DNA of 64,000 nucleotides from Opisthorchis felineus (GCA_004794785.1 SJOL01001804.1:478509-542508); one strand, 5' to 3'; shown: positions 1 through 10,640, counted from the first letter of the stretch. Notes: generated from the sequence alone by a model not told the origin. Translations and numbers: made by a program.

Positions 1-27
<27 letters not shown>
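1..27. repeat. (TTA)n microsatellite at window edge
   Basis: Nine TAT/TTA units run from the first base, so the true array may extend beyond the window. Trinucleotide tails of this kind end several retroelement families, but no element body is visible next to it. Confidence 0.9.
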
Positions 28-32
<5 letters not shown>

Positions 33-1831
33 CTGCGAATTATCTACATGGGTGGTTTTTTTAAGTGAGCGAATCTTCAAGGTCATCAAACACCACCGAC
101 TGTGCATACGTTGCCTAATGTGATAAGACTTACAATGGGCGGAAATGAGGGTAGTTCTGCAGCTGAAATAATTCGTTGAACGTTCTGGAAACCTCAAGGC
201 CCTTGTGGATGCAAAATACGCGGAGGTTCAAATCTGGTAACTAGTTTTTGCTATTTATATTTGCATGACTGCTCGAATACCGAAGTATATTTTCAGGTAA
301 CTCTATAACTGCAAGTACGAGTTGAAATTGCGGAAACCGCAATAATTATTGCCTAATAAATCGTGCAAGTTTGTTGCTAAGCAGTAGGGTGTTCCATTAT
401 AACTTGCGAAATATGCCCAGACGACCATGACGTTGATCGTAGCAGACGGCTGAACGAACCTAGTTGACACACACAACTGACCGGCGGCTAGGGATCAAAA
501 CTTCCCAATCAGCATGCCACATGTGACATAAGTCGATCATAGCGGACAGCTGAACAAACCAAGCTGACCCACGCGACTAGGGGGTCCACTAGGGGTCCAC
601 GATGCCTAAGCTGCTGGCAGGAGCGCACCCGTCCATCTCTACCAGCGAAAGGGTCCATATTAGACAACATGAAAAGTTGAACTGTGTTGGTCGTTTTGAA
701 GAGCACGTATGTCCTTCCGGGAAGTGTATGGCCTTCTTCGTGCGGAGTGTTCATTGAGCTACTGACGTCCTACAATGAGAGAAAGATATAAGTTAGGCCA
801 TCGAAATATCACTATGAGACAGGCGGCTGACAAACTGGGAGCAATACATGCCCTATAATAAGATCACTACAGCGGCTACAATGTCGTAGAGGCCTGTATA
901 CACAGCGCCATCTTTAACGGGTATTTCGCATTGCGCGATTTCTTATAGTCTAATGCCAACTGACTATAACCCTCAAGAAATAAGAGACTTACATGAAAAG
1001 CATGAGGTCTCGTTAACAGATAAACCGTGTGGAGCTGATGAGTCACACGAACTCCTCTTCGTCTCTTTCATGTGGCTGACGATCTACGGCGTTAGTCGTA
1101 GCAGTCAGACATTTACTCACAGCTGTTGATTGTCTCCACCTTGGACCCGAAAATACGGGAGCACACAGACTTCCGGAACACACCGTGCTGGGATTCTGTG
1201 CCTCGGTCTAGGTCAACATCACAAAACGCCTTCTTTGCAAGCATACCTTTACGTTTTCTGGATGGGCCGGGGGCTAAGACCCAAAAATAAAGACCCGAAA
1301 AATAATTATTCATCTGTGGACTCACCTTTGAGACAAGCCTGGAGAACATCACCGCACAGCGAGCAAGGTTCACCATCACAATAGCCGACGTAATACGGTA
1401 CGCCATCCGTTGCGCACCAGCGGGTACTGGTGCTAGTCGGCCGGTCACAGAGCACACGAAAGCCCAAGTCTATGTCCCTAGCCGTCATCTGGGTTTAGGT
1501 GCGCTATCCTCGACCCCTGACGGCAGGCCGTCGGTTGCAGACGTTGAGCCTTGACGCAGCAGGATTTGCCCCTGAACAATCAATTGCATAATTATGACTG
1601 TGTCCCTTCTGGGTTCCAGCTCCTGAAGCTTACATGCCACTTATTTTGGTTGATTACGCAGACCTCCCAAGGGTGTTGGCAGTGGTTTTGGAACAAATGT
1701 ACTGAGTGCACCTTTTTCCGGTGGGTTGTAATCAGACAGCCAACGTTGGTGGATTGGGCAGCAACCTAAGAAAAAATTTATGAAGAATAGTTCTTACTGC
1801 TTGGAACCGACTGATCTCTACATACAGAAAA
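28..1831. other. Non-coding stretch with a degenerate 100-bp duplication
   Basis: No recognisable gene. A segment of about 55 bases beginning near 427 (core GTAGCAGACGGCTGAACGAA) recurs in diverged form 100 bases later, beginning near 527, so two tandem units of an old repeat are present. Open frames at 1113-1488 and 1551-1769 overlap on both strands, have no recognisable motifs, and lie downstream of the minus-strand transposase. Part of 1551-1831 may be its decayed C-terminal tail. Confidence 0.5.
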
Positions 1832-3644
1832 CTAATGGATGCAGGGGAGCCACATCGCCTGGTAGAGGGGGCATGTGCATTCTCCGGCGCAGGCATCAAT
1901 CTTCTGGGAGCACCTGGGTGTTTGCACCACGAACTATAAGTTAGTTAACGTAGGTTGGCCGCACCTAGTTTGTTCCAGCATTATGATGGTGCAGCTTTGG
2001 CTGTCGCAGCCCCAAGTGCCTCAAAATCAGATAACATGCATACGTAGACATTCGACAGATCACATTCAGAACGCTGCCGTCGCTCTCCAGGATTTCTCGT
2101 CACTAGCAGTGATATGACATATGCATCCTAAATTCCCGCATGAACCACTCGGCGTGCCGGGACACCTCTTCTATGTCGAGCTCCAGTGTGTCGCAGTGGT
2201 GCACACGGTTTTTAAGGTGGTCACTGGCATTCTCCAGATGGCTGCTGGTCACAGCACCAAGGTGAACCATCCTGCATTGTGCGTGCACAGCCCATTTTCG
2301 GGTGATTTACAAGCAGTGGGCTGTAAGATAAGAGAAAATCGCGGGTTCGTGCGGCGCAGTATTTGCTTATCTTGCCGGAATCTGTGTGCTCATGTTACGA
2401 TGAACCAAAAACCTACCGTGTGGCATTGTCCAAGCGGTTCATATGGTGGAGTATATGCCGGCTGTTCACAGAGTGTCTGTGACCAAAACAGATTTTACAG
2501 TATAATAATAATATAATGTTCTTTCCCAAATGCTGGGTTGCATGCCGTCAGGCATGATCACAATATGATACATGCGTGCTTCCTGATAGCTTTTCTAATA
2601 TGAAAGTAGCACAACATGACGTCGTGATCGAACACAACTCCCGCAGCCCGCATTCGTACCGCCAACTTGTCCGCGACGAAAGTCTTCATTTCATACCGAC
2701 CCCCATCATTTCCATGAATATGCCGAACAGTTTACGCAAAGGGGCAAACTGTTCGCTTTCCACGAAGGCATACCTAACAGGACGACCGTAACCCATGTCG
2801 TCCGCAATCAGGAAGGTATACAGCTTGCATCTACAGGGCGGATATTAGGGGCTTTAAAAACTTGCCCAAATAGGTTTTTCGCGTGCGTTCTGTCTACATG
2901 TACTACATATGGAGAGCGTCGAAAAAAGCTATCTGCTGCCATCTGAAGAAGAATATGTGGCCAAAGTAACCTTCCCCTGACCGCAGCACAAGCACGCGTC
3001 CGGTCTCCCGGCTTTTTGCCAGGACCGAGGGCATATCATCTGCCACAATAAGACCCAACTGTGCGGCGCCTACTCAACAGAGGTTGTCGACACTCCCGGC
3101 GTAATTGTATATGTCCCGAGTGGTAAGGGTCTTGCCTAATTCATGGGCAACAAACCGCCGCACATCACACGATGACGTTTCATGCTTGAGCAGGGCCCCG
3201 CAGGTGCCTGACTCCTCTTCGGTTAGCCTTCGATTTTCCGGAGTCCGATCGTACAGAAATTTAGATTTAGATTGTCTTCAAAATAGTAAGAGGTGACTGC
3301 GGGATGGTTCCCCTGCCTCATTAGACAAAAGCGCACCGGACAGCCGGTGAGTTGCGTACTGTTTTTTAGAAAACACGCTTAGCTTACTAGCTTCTTCGGC
3401 TTCCTCGACTTTCCGTTTGCCTTGCAGGCCGCCTGCTGCATTTGTAGTACACCCATTCGCAAAGCAAAACAGCGCTGATGCTTTGATTACTAGATGAACG
3501 CACAAATACCACGTAGTTATCCTCCGTGTATTCATTTAACGCTTTCTCAAACGCCATGAAGAATGAAAAGGATATTGCCCCCAGTCTCTCAACAACGTAT
3601 GTGAAGCCGCTTCTGAAGTCATAGCACCGCAAGTTCAAAGTCAA
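1832..3644 (-). pseudogene. Mutator-like (MULE) transposase with SWIM zinc finger, decayed
   Basis: Reading down the minus strand, fragments of one protein follow in the correct family order but in shifting frames. There is an N-terminal FAR1-like block (FEKALNEYTEDNYVVFVR, about 3555-3500; CEWVYYKC, about 3465-3440), then a His-rich HPAVTSYYFE (near 3300) and NRRLTEEE with GKTLTTRDIYNY (about 3235-3090). The transposase core follows: VVHVDRTH near 2910, and DKLAVRMRAAGVVF followed by CYFH near 2675-2600. A block with SSHLENASDHLK and HAEWFMREF lies at 2250-2110. Last comes a SWIM-like ECTCPLYQAMWLPCIH just before TAG at 1832. MULE transposases use a DDE catalytic triad in an RNase H fold; the Asp of VDRTH, the Asp of VADK and the Glu of HLEN are the likely equivalents. 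Many frameshifts and stops mean it cannot encode a working enzyme. No terminal inverted repeats were identified. Confidence 0.72.
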
Positions 3645-6269
3645 CTGCGCATCAAAAATTTAGAAAGGATATTAATTAAAACAAATCGTGAAAACTGACG
3701 GTAGATAAGGGTGTTTTTGGTCTGAGCACATACGCAACAAAAAGTAACATTTTGGTGTAAAGTTTTATTCCACCCGCGAAGGTTTTGCAGAAAAAAGCAT
3801 TGTGCGTCCAAAGTGTGGCATAATAATGATCTCATGTTTTTTCAAACAGGTACAGCGCTTCAGAGGCGCAGCTGGTCAGTCACGGTCTCCGTAAATCCTT
3901 CGCACTTAACGGCCCATAAAACGAGGGCTCGAACGGCATCAAACGATCTACCCTTGATGCTCTTGACGATGTCATGTTAGCAACACAAACCTCGAAAGTT
4001 GTTAAACGCTGCCTTGTACTTCCCAATTCTGCGGGTGATATCGTTTCCCGCCAGTATTCCAATTCTTTTACAGCCGTCCAGTTAGGAGAAATTGCCTTCT
4101 GCTCTGATCAGCTTACTCGCATACCTGAAGTTTGGTTTTATTCTTACACACCTTGCAGCAGCACTTGATATTTTGCAGGTGCAAGACGTACACAGAACTA
4201 GGCATCAGAATCATTTAATTCAAATAAAAATATTAGCGTTTTTAAAGGATGTACGCAAAAAGATCAATATCGTTGGTTTACTCAGTATTCGTGAGAAAAC
4301 CCCCGGGGGTATTTCGATCCGCGAGGTGCCTGGCGCGGGTGAGGAAAGCTCAAGCGGCCCATCGAATATGGAGCTTGAGAACAATGGTGACAGGGACCAC
4401 CACGCACTGACACCACTGAACGTGATGGACTAGAGAGGAAGTTTGCGACAGACCCATAGTCATTCACAAGAGGGAGCACAGGAAGCCTATATAAGACAGC
4501 CGTTTAGACGGGACGGTCTTCACAACCAGACACTACAACAGATCCTAGCGGCCAACATAGGTGAAAGCGGGTCTCGGATCGAGAAGTATGATCATGTTTG
4601 GCGGTCGGAACGAGTGACACGGTGTCAGTATCTGGCAAGGGAACGAAGATAGGATAATGCAACCTCGGCTGGGGCAAAACTCAGCTTGATTCGCGCGAAC
4701 ATAGCACCCTCGTTGATGGGTCAACCTGAGTAGGTTAATACCAGTGAGTAACTCGGAAGCAATGACCACTAAACCGCTGTCCCGGCGGTTTTTTCACGAT
4801 GCCCTAGCTCTATTTTTGAATGCAGAAAGCATCGCCGGGACGCTACGTTCTATTGGCATTCATCTATTATTCCAGATGTTTGAAGTAAATTGGTGGGGCT
4901 AGCCTCAAAGGGATCAGTGCGGATCAGAGTACGGATGCAAACGGTCTTGTCTAGGTTGATTGTTGCGTCGTCTCAAAGAAACTAGACTTCCGCTGTTGAT
5001 GGCTAATTGGTGTCGGAGTTCACCAAGGATTCTGTTTGCCCCCAACAGATAGACTGGATGGAAGCCGACTGAACACTTCATCGGTGCCAGGTCAATTCAC
5101 AGAGATGTCTGCTTAGACTATGGGATCCCATCGTTCTCAGAGATCGTTTCGCTATCACCGCCACTTTGGGGACAAGTGATCGGATTTGACTGAACATGTT
5201 GCAACTGTTTCCCGTTGCAGAAACCCCTCCATTTCCAGATCTCTCTCAATCATTACGGTCTTCATTGTTGGGTGGTTGAGGCACCTGAGCGCGTCATCTT
5301 AGTAGTTTACCGCCTGTAAGCTTCAAGCAAATGCAGTGATCGCCACTGGATCCAGTGTTTGTCTGGGCATAGGGCTAACCCTGAGAGAGTAATAGCAGCG
5401 ACAGCTAGGCTCGTTTTTCTGTTCGCTTCTCGCCAGCAGGGGTTTTCAGCACAAAATGTACAAAAAGGTACAAAAATGCTCAAAAACCATATGCGGTGTG
5501 TCGCACCTATGGTGTACGCAAAGACTACATTGTATAAGTCCGGACACCCGGGCGCGCCATTGACAAGCAGCATCCAACTGGTACAGGAACATGATTGGCT
5601 ACAAGGCCCGCGGATTCAACCAATCGGAGCTCGAGTTGCTGCCGGGCAGACAAGTGGACCGCCACTCCGACCAATCGTGTGTTGGTTAGGCTATTAGCCG
5701 TTGCAGCACCTAATTTTTACGCAGGGTTCCGCCCAACCGTAGAATGTACGCTATCGAAGCACCAGGATACAGTGATTCTCCGAAGATACGGGTTCACAAC
5801 CATTTCTGTAGATGGGAAACAGAAATAAAGCTCATGAGCCGAAGCCCAGTAAGCAAGGTTGTACACACCAATACTTACATATAAATCAACCAAAACGGCA
5901 GACATTGTATGCTACACAACATTCCTCTTGAAGATTCTGGATGTAACCACGAAGTTGGTGGTCCAGTTGCAGTGGCCCCATTGGCTTACGGATCCTGTTA
6001 GTTCATCGTCGCGGCTGCTCGGGATGAGCTTTCCAGGGAGCAGCTACTGGAGTTTGTGCGGTACAGCCGGATCGGGTTCTTGCCGTTCGCCTGGAAGGTA
6101 TAAGCGGAAAAGGGATTTAGCGACTCTCCTTACGTCCTCAGTGCTGGGAAGTAAGCTTCCAGCGCGAGGACTCGCATAAAAAGCATCCAGAAGTTATTTA
6201 AAATGGGTCCGAGTTGCAGCGTGAACAACTGCCGAAGGAAGGATATTGCACGCATCAACTACCCAAAAT
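3645..6269. other. GC-richer repeat-like region, no recognised gene
   Basis: The stretch carries several modest open frames on both strands (for example 4092-4433, 4443-4652, 5359-5697, 5595-5828 on plus). Their neighbouring frames look equally plausible, as in decayed mobile DNA. None shows a domain I recognise. Segments near 4320-4660 and 5500-5750 are clearly more GC-rich than the flanks and are probably repeat copies. The bases 5195-5330 weakly resemble the C-terminal end of an RTE-like LINE (GWLRHL), but not enough to call. Confidence 0.35.
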
Positions 6270-6976
6270 GATGAAAGCTGTTGCCTAATGGGAGTGCGCG
6301 CTCTAAACTCGAGAACTTTCCCGCCGTGTTTTAATGGGATCAACTATTAAAAACGTATCAGCCAATTAAAGGAACAAGGAAATGACCACCAAAGCTCATC
6401 AGCAACCTAACAACTGGAGTGACCTGTTTCTCCTTATACTGCTTCATTTACGCACTATGGTTCGTTCCACACCACAACGTATACCAGCCGAGTTAGTCTC
6501 CGGTACATCACTACGAAGCCCAAGATAGTTTTTCTCCAGCAACTAGTTTTCCTTGTGATACATTAACGTACGTCACTCAACTGAAAAAGCATATGTCGCG
6601 CCTCCGTGATCATTCACCATCAGTGGCTAACAAACCTATGTTTATCCTGATCTCTCTACTTGTTCGCACGTTTTCATCCGCTGCGACCGCGCCAAACACC
6701 CGTTACAACCTCTTTATGAAGGCCCGTTCTCTGTTATAAGCCGTCACGCCAAATATTTAATCATTCAGTTACGTGATACAACTGATACCGTCAGTATTGA
6801 TCGCCTGAAACAGGCTTATACCGATTTTATTGATCCACCCTCAAAAGTAACAGAACTACCGAACTGTAATCTCAAATCCGACTCAACGCAACCAACACCG
6901 ACCACGTCGTCAGCCCAAATCACTCCGACTACTAGCACACGCATTACACGTTCCTTCCGCCATGTCCACTGGTCAG

Positions 6977-6988
6977 ACCGTTTCATTG
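6977..6988. repeat. Target-site duplication, left copy
   Basis: ACCGTTTCATTG directly precedes the SINE and recurs exactly at 7180-7191 after it, inside the Gypsy reading frame. Confidence 0.9.
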
Positions 6989-7179
6989 CTGTTCAGCTGT
7001 TCAGCTGTAGCACCCTTTCGGTGCCTAACTGCCATGCTACCAGAAGGAAGCACGAGGGCTGGGATACTGCCAGGTTGCCCAAGCCTAGACAGGGGAAGTC
7101 GAGATGCAGAGGTCGGGTTCGAACCACGAACCTTGCGGTCAGTAAATTCGCGCTCTAACCACTTCGGTCATCTCGCCCC
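6989..7179 (-). mobile_element. tRNA-derived SINE (family A), copy 1
   Basis: This 191-bp unit lies on the minus strand and is flanked by the 12-bp duplications. Its 5' end (higher coordinates) is tRNA-like: an A-box-like segment near 7170-7150 and a B-box GGTTCGAACCC near 7135-7120. The body shares CCTGTCTAGGCTTGGGCAAC and a CACCGAAAGGGTGCTACAGC block with the copies at 8919 and 54561. It ends in GCTGAACAGCTGAACAG. SINEs of this type are transcribed by RNA polymerase III and moved by a partner LINE. The insertion splits the Gypsy integrase, so it is younger than that element. Confidence 0.88.
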
Positions 7180-7191
7180 ACCGTTTCATTG
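7180..7191. repeat. Target-site duplication, right copy
   Basis: Exact second copy of the 12-bp duplication at 6977-6988. Removing the SINE plus this copy restores the integrase reading frame to its TAA stop. Confidence 0.9.
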
Positions 7192-7241
7192 CAACTTAAC
7201 ATCACCTACTACTCCATCAACACCTACTTTTCTCCTTCGCT

Positions 7242-7690
7242 AGGGGGGGCAGTATTTGTAATGGTCATTTCCTTGTTCCTTCAACCAGCTTCGTTTGATC
7301 GGTTTTTTGACCATTTGGCCCAGTTTGATGACTGCTACCACCTGCATCATACTTGACACATGTCAGACAGTGTCTGGTTTCATGCCACTGTCAAACCCGA
7401 AATGTCCTGTGTGAATTCACACTCCATCACAAGGTAGACCATAAATATATACGCGTGCGCACACAAGAAACAGAGCACACCAGCACAGCGCGCCTCAACT
7501 GCACGCTGCATCGGCTCTTGGATCTACCGTTAGCAAACTCAGGCCACGGACAACAAGGAACAAGTGTGGCGATAATGTTGCCAAGAGAACACTCCCTGCA
7601 TCCGGCCTCTCTTCGCTCAACCTCATCAATGACCTAACAAACTGATAAGTCTCCTCACGTTAGTATGCTTCATTTTCTACATTGCATTTA
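7242..7690 (+). mobile_element. Polypurine tract and probable 3' LTR of the Gypsy element
   Basis: A purine run with seven G residues (7242-7249) follows the pol stop by about 40 bases, as expected for the plus-strand primer. A sequence starting TGTAATGG at 7257 is the probable LTR start. It contains a TATA-like ATAAATATATAC at 7441-7452. The right end is not visible and is set at the point where the CR1-like LINE remnant begins. No second LTR copy was found in the window. Confidence 0.5.
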
Positions 7691-8017
7691 TATTCATCAG
7701 GTGCACCTAACTTTGTAATCTATTTAACTGCAATACTAAAAGCTTATTAGTGTCTCCCGCTTCTGATATTCGAGCTCAATGTCTATTTACTAGAGCACTA
7801 CTACAATCCTTGTCCAAACAAGGTTTAAGTACGTATCAGGTCCTCTCGGGGCGCAACAATCTAGGAGAAAGGGTTCAAGGACCTTCAAACCTGTTTCATA
7901 ATCAACGGATTTGAGATCGGCAACCATCTTCGTAGCAGCTCGTCTGACATGCTCAATGATTTTAATGTCCTTTTTGCGTTCTCAGTAAACAACTTGGTTG
8001 GCGTATTCAATAATCGG
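7690..8017 (-). pseudogene. CR1/Jockey-like LINE, C-terminal end
   Basis: The minus strand reads RPIIEYANQVV, then in other frames AATKMVADLKSVDYETGLKV and RGDLIRTY. These are the thumb/C-terminal blocks of CR1/Jockey reverse transcriptases. It continues the LINE seen at 8600-10640 and is separated from it by an RTE-like fragment and an (ATG)n-tailed piece. Confidence 0.65.
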
Positions 8018-8086
8018 TCTGGATGTACGGCAGCGAAGCATCAGTGTTTAACACTGATGTCATGCTGTCGATGATGATGATGACTA
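8018..8086 (+). mobile_element. Hairpin plus (ATG)n tail of a non-LTR/SINE element
   Basis: TGTACGGCAGCGAAG is followed by CATCAGTGTT-T-AACACTGATG, a 10-bp-arm palindrome, then a short ATG repeat. The same module occurs at 14100-14175 (minus) and 63485-63614 (plus). Short tandem 3' tails are typical of RTE-clade LINEs and the SINEs they mobilise. Confidence 0.6.
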
Positions 8087-8522
8087 CGCGCAAAGGACAT
8101 ACGATGACTGTCAGTATTTGACGGTCGGTGTCTTCGAACCATTGGTAATGTCTGGTGGGAACATCTTCTTGGCAATGCTGAATTACGCAAGATGGTCTTA
8201 GGAAGAAGGAACTCTCCCGCGACAGATGAATTACTCACACTCCATAGGCTACGCTGGTTAGGACATGTACTTCGCATGCCAGAAGACCACCTGCCTCACA
8301 GAGTTCTGTTTGCCCAGCCCTGTGCCGAGAGGTGGACAGTGTATGACCTGGCAACGAAGTATGAAAACACTAACCAGCAGACTTAGTCTGGTCGGCAACT
8401 GCCGCCTCCCTGGATGGGAACCCTCGGACTCAACTCACCAATGGTTAATGACATTGGCAGAAGTGGCCCAATCGCGCAGTCAGTGGCGCTCGTACATCAA
8501 AGCTATCGCTTTCAATGCGTAG
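8087..8522 (+). pseudogene. RTE-like LINE, C-terminal part of ORF
   Basis: Blocks in order are RAKDIR, a frame-shifted GRCLRTIGNVWWEH, GNAELRKMV, then LHRLRWLGHVLRMPEDHLP (about 8240-8297). These are followed in another frame by GGQCMTWQRSMKTL, RLPGWEP and QSRSQWRSYI up to about 8510. This is the region after the RT domain of RTE-type elements. It has frameshifts and stops. It lies on plus inside a minus-strand CR1-like LINE and is presumably a later insertion. Confidence 0.75.
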
Positions 8523-8599
8523 CCACCCATTTCCCAGTTCCCACCCAGTTCTGGTCGTCCGTAAAAGTAGACGTGGACTTGAAAGCGCACCAGCAAGTT

Positions 8600-8918
8600 T
8601 CTTGGCGTTCATCAGAAGGGGGAATATTGCCTTGAGCAACTCCAATGAAGACTGGTGAAGAAGAAAAGTACGTTGGTACGACTTTTACTCGGAATGTCCT
8701 ACTTGAACGTAAACCCTTAATCCAGCGTATAATTTCTCATTGGATCTCATAAAATTCAAGTTTGTGGAGCAGCAGGACGTGTGCATCTCGATCGAATAAG
8801 TTGGCGTCCGATATGAGTCCGTCCTTGGCTTATGTCAAGCTGTCTACAAATACGAACACAAATACTGTTCCCATGTTGCGCCGGCAATATAAAGTTGTTG
8901 ACACTGGGGACTGAGAAG
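8600..8918 (-). pseudogene. CR1/Jockey-like LINE, middle of reverse transcriptase
   Basis: The minus strand reads NNFILPAQHG (near 8900-8870), VDSLT-stop-AKDGLISDA, LLHKLEF, then WIKGL and RTFRVKV with FIGVAQG (about 8705-8625). These match the CR1-type RT order QHGF, DFAKAFD, LLHKLE, GVPQGS, with the catalytic Asp region partly deleted. It is the downstream part of the LINE interrupted by the SINE at 8919. Confidence 0.7.
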
Positions 8919-9100
8919 GGCGGGATGGCTCAGTGGTTGGAGCGCGAATTTACTGACCGGAAGGTCCGTTGGAACCCGACCTCTTCCTCTCGACTTCCCC
9001 TGTCTAGGCTTGGGCAACCTGGCAGCATCCCAGCCCTTGTGCTTCCTTCTGGCGGCATAGCAGTTAGGCACCGGAAGGGTGCTACAGCTGATTGATTGAC
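8919..9100 (+). mobile_element. tRNA-derived SINE (family A), copy 2
   Basis: It starts GGCGGGATGGCTCAGTGGTT (A-box TGGCTCAGTGG) and has a decayed B-box near 8970. The body block CTTGGGCAACCTGGCAGCAT is near 9007-9030 and the end block CACCGGAAGGGTGCTACAGC at about 9070-9089. The tail is ATTGATTGACTTGATG. It interrupts the CR1-like reverse transcriptase, which is open on both sides on the minus strand. No clean target-site duplication is visible. Confidence 0.85.
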
Positions 9101-10640
9101 TTGATGATTTAGAATGGCTGGTTTCAGAGTGCGTTCCATCGTCTTGCACCGTATGATAGTGAGGCCAATAGGCCCGTAGGAGCCTAGGTATCTCGGTTGA
9201 TGTGACAGTCCCTTCCGAGCAGAAGGAGGATTCTCTTCATTGAGCGACCGGTGAAGCACCGGGTAAAAATCTTTAGCCAAACTTAGCTATGTCTACTTTA
9301 GGACCCTCTGATGCACTTCTGGTGCCAACGCGCTGAAGGGCTTTATCTTATACTAGAGCTCTCGAACGTCCTCTTTAAAGATCAAGTTGGTTAGAGGTGC
9401 CTCGTAGTTCTGCCTTGCCAAGATTGGATGTGGTGAGGTCGCTCGGACGGAATACATTCCTGCATAGTGTTCCCTGTAAGCTTCAGGTACCACTATAAGG
9501 CCGTCGGCTTGTTGCTTCAGGGGTCTCGTGTAACTAAATAGTACCTTTTTGTTTCTCCGGGCGAGGCTTAACAACATGGCCTGTTTTCGTACATTCAATT
9601 GACGGATCTCTGATTTACAGCGCTTCCACATCTTACGAAATGCCAGCTCGTCTTGTGCATCTCCTGTAGTTATTTTTTCGAAGGATAGTTTGTACCTTAT
9701 TTCCGGAAGACGCTGAGTCCTCCTGGCTAGCTTTTGGTTCATTCGACCACGCGGTGGTTCCTTGGGCACGAACACCTCATCAGCTTCGTGAATTTTTTTT
9801 GGACAATGGTGCTGTATGTCTCCTCCACTAAAGTTGTTCCCTCTTTGAGCTGGCCAAAGAAAATACGCATTCCTTGAAAATCTGCGCGCCAGGTGTTTCC
9901 AATCCATGTTTTAGTTTCAGGGTTCCTAGCCGAGTAGCAGATGAAGTCAAAAGTCGGCAAATAGTGGTCACTATGTCCCAGAGGAACCCGAACTATCACT
10001 TGACTGACGAAGTGTCTTTCATTGGTGATAACCAGACTCAATAGGGATGGTGGTTGGCCTGCGCGGCATCTGGTGGACTCGCCGATATGCTGAGTCCAAG
10101 TGCTCTATTTCACCACTTGAATCAGCGCCAATGCAAAATGTCCACTAGACCCGACGTGCTGGGACTCTATCCAGGAGGAGTGTGGAGCGTTAAAGTCACC
10201 TACCATCCAAAGATGTGTAAATTAGGAGCTGGAGGAGTGTCGCTCAAGTATTTGTATTGGGGACAAGTCGTCTTCTAGTGGACTTGAGGGCCACAGCGAA
10301 AACGTCAAGAAAAAGAGAATCGGTCCCGTGCAGCAGAAGTTGAATCCACACTAGATCACAAAAGGGTGCAGGAGTGTTGTCAGGAAGGACAATTGGAGTA
10401 GGCCAGGTCGTGTTTAGGTATAAAGCAACTCCACCTGCCCGAGTCAACCCGGGGAATGGAGTAGCCGTCTACGGAGATCTCAGCGTCAGTTTGAACCAAG
10501 TCTCTATAAATGCGATTTTGTACGTCTTGTGTTTGACGAGAAATGGAGCACCGCGACAATCAGAGTAAGAATGGAAAAATTCGAGGGCCCAGAAGCTAGG
10601 CTTTATTCATCCAAAACTTTAACACTGCGAGCTAAGACGA
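9101..10640 (-). pseudogene. CR1/Jockey-like LINE, endonuclease to start of RT
   Basis: Reading down from 10640: AFIETWF and EISVDGYSI, then GGVALYLN (near 10430), GDFNAPHSSWIE (about 10195-10160) and PLGHSDHYLPTFDF (about 9985-9945). These are the standard APE-type endonuclease blocks, including the SDH catalytic motif. A 184-codon open stretch (9353-9907) covers the basic linker between endonuclease and RT. The RT start is seen as [20 protein letters not shown] (about 9185-9125). Several frameshifts break it. The APE endonuclease nicks the target and the RT primes on the nick; neither could be made from this copy. Confidence 0.78.

Larger units (their letters stand above)
6270..7199 (+). 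pseudogene. Gypsy-type LTR retrotransposon integrase C-terminus, decayed
   Basis: Consecutive blocks match the end of Ty3/Gypsy pol in order. A degenerate HPxxNGxVERxxRQLK equivalent lies at about 6328-6370, then AHQQPNNWSD with LLHLRT (6391-6455) and AELVSGTSLRSP (about 6485-6523). The C-terminal tail follows with YEGPFSVISRHAKY (about 6714-6757) and DTVSIDRLKQAY (about 6785-6822). It ends with the basic motif TRITRSFRHVHW before the SINE insertion. With the SINE and one target-site copy removed, the frame runs SDRFIAT to a TAA at 7197-7199. This is the order seen in fluke Gypsy elements such as the CsRn1 group, by family knowledge. Stops and frameshifts before 6700 show it is dead. Integrase would normally insert the cDNA into host DNA. 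Confidence 0.75.

Noticed and set aside
1021..1060. CTGATGAGTCACACGAAC as a possible hammerhead ribozyme core
   Set aside because: There is no GAAA box and the stems do not pair. Other CTGATGA sites (for example 10662, 14557, 48181) also failed.
4761..4800. GC-rich palindrome followed by T run as a bacterial-type terminator
   Set aside because: The window is eukaryotic and the palindrome (ACCGCTGTCCCGGCGGT) is short and isolated.
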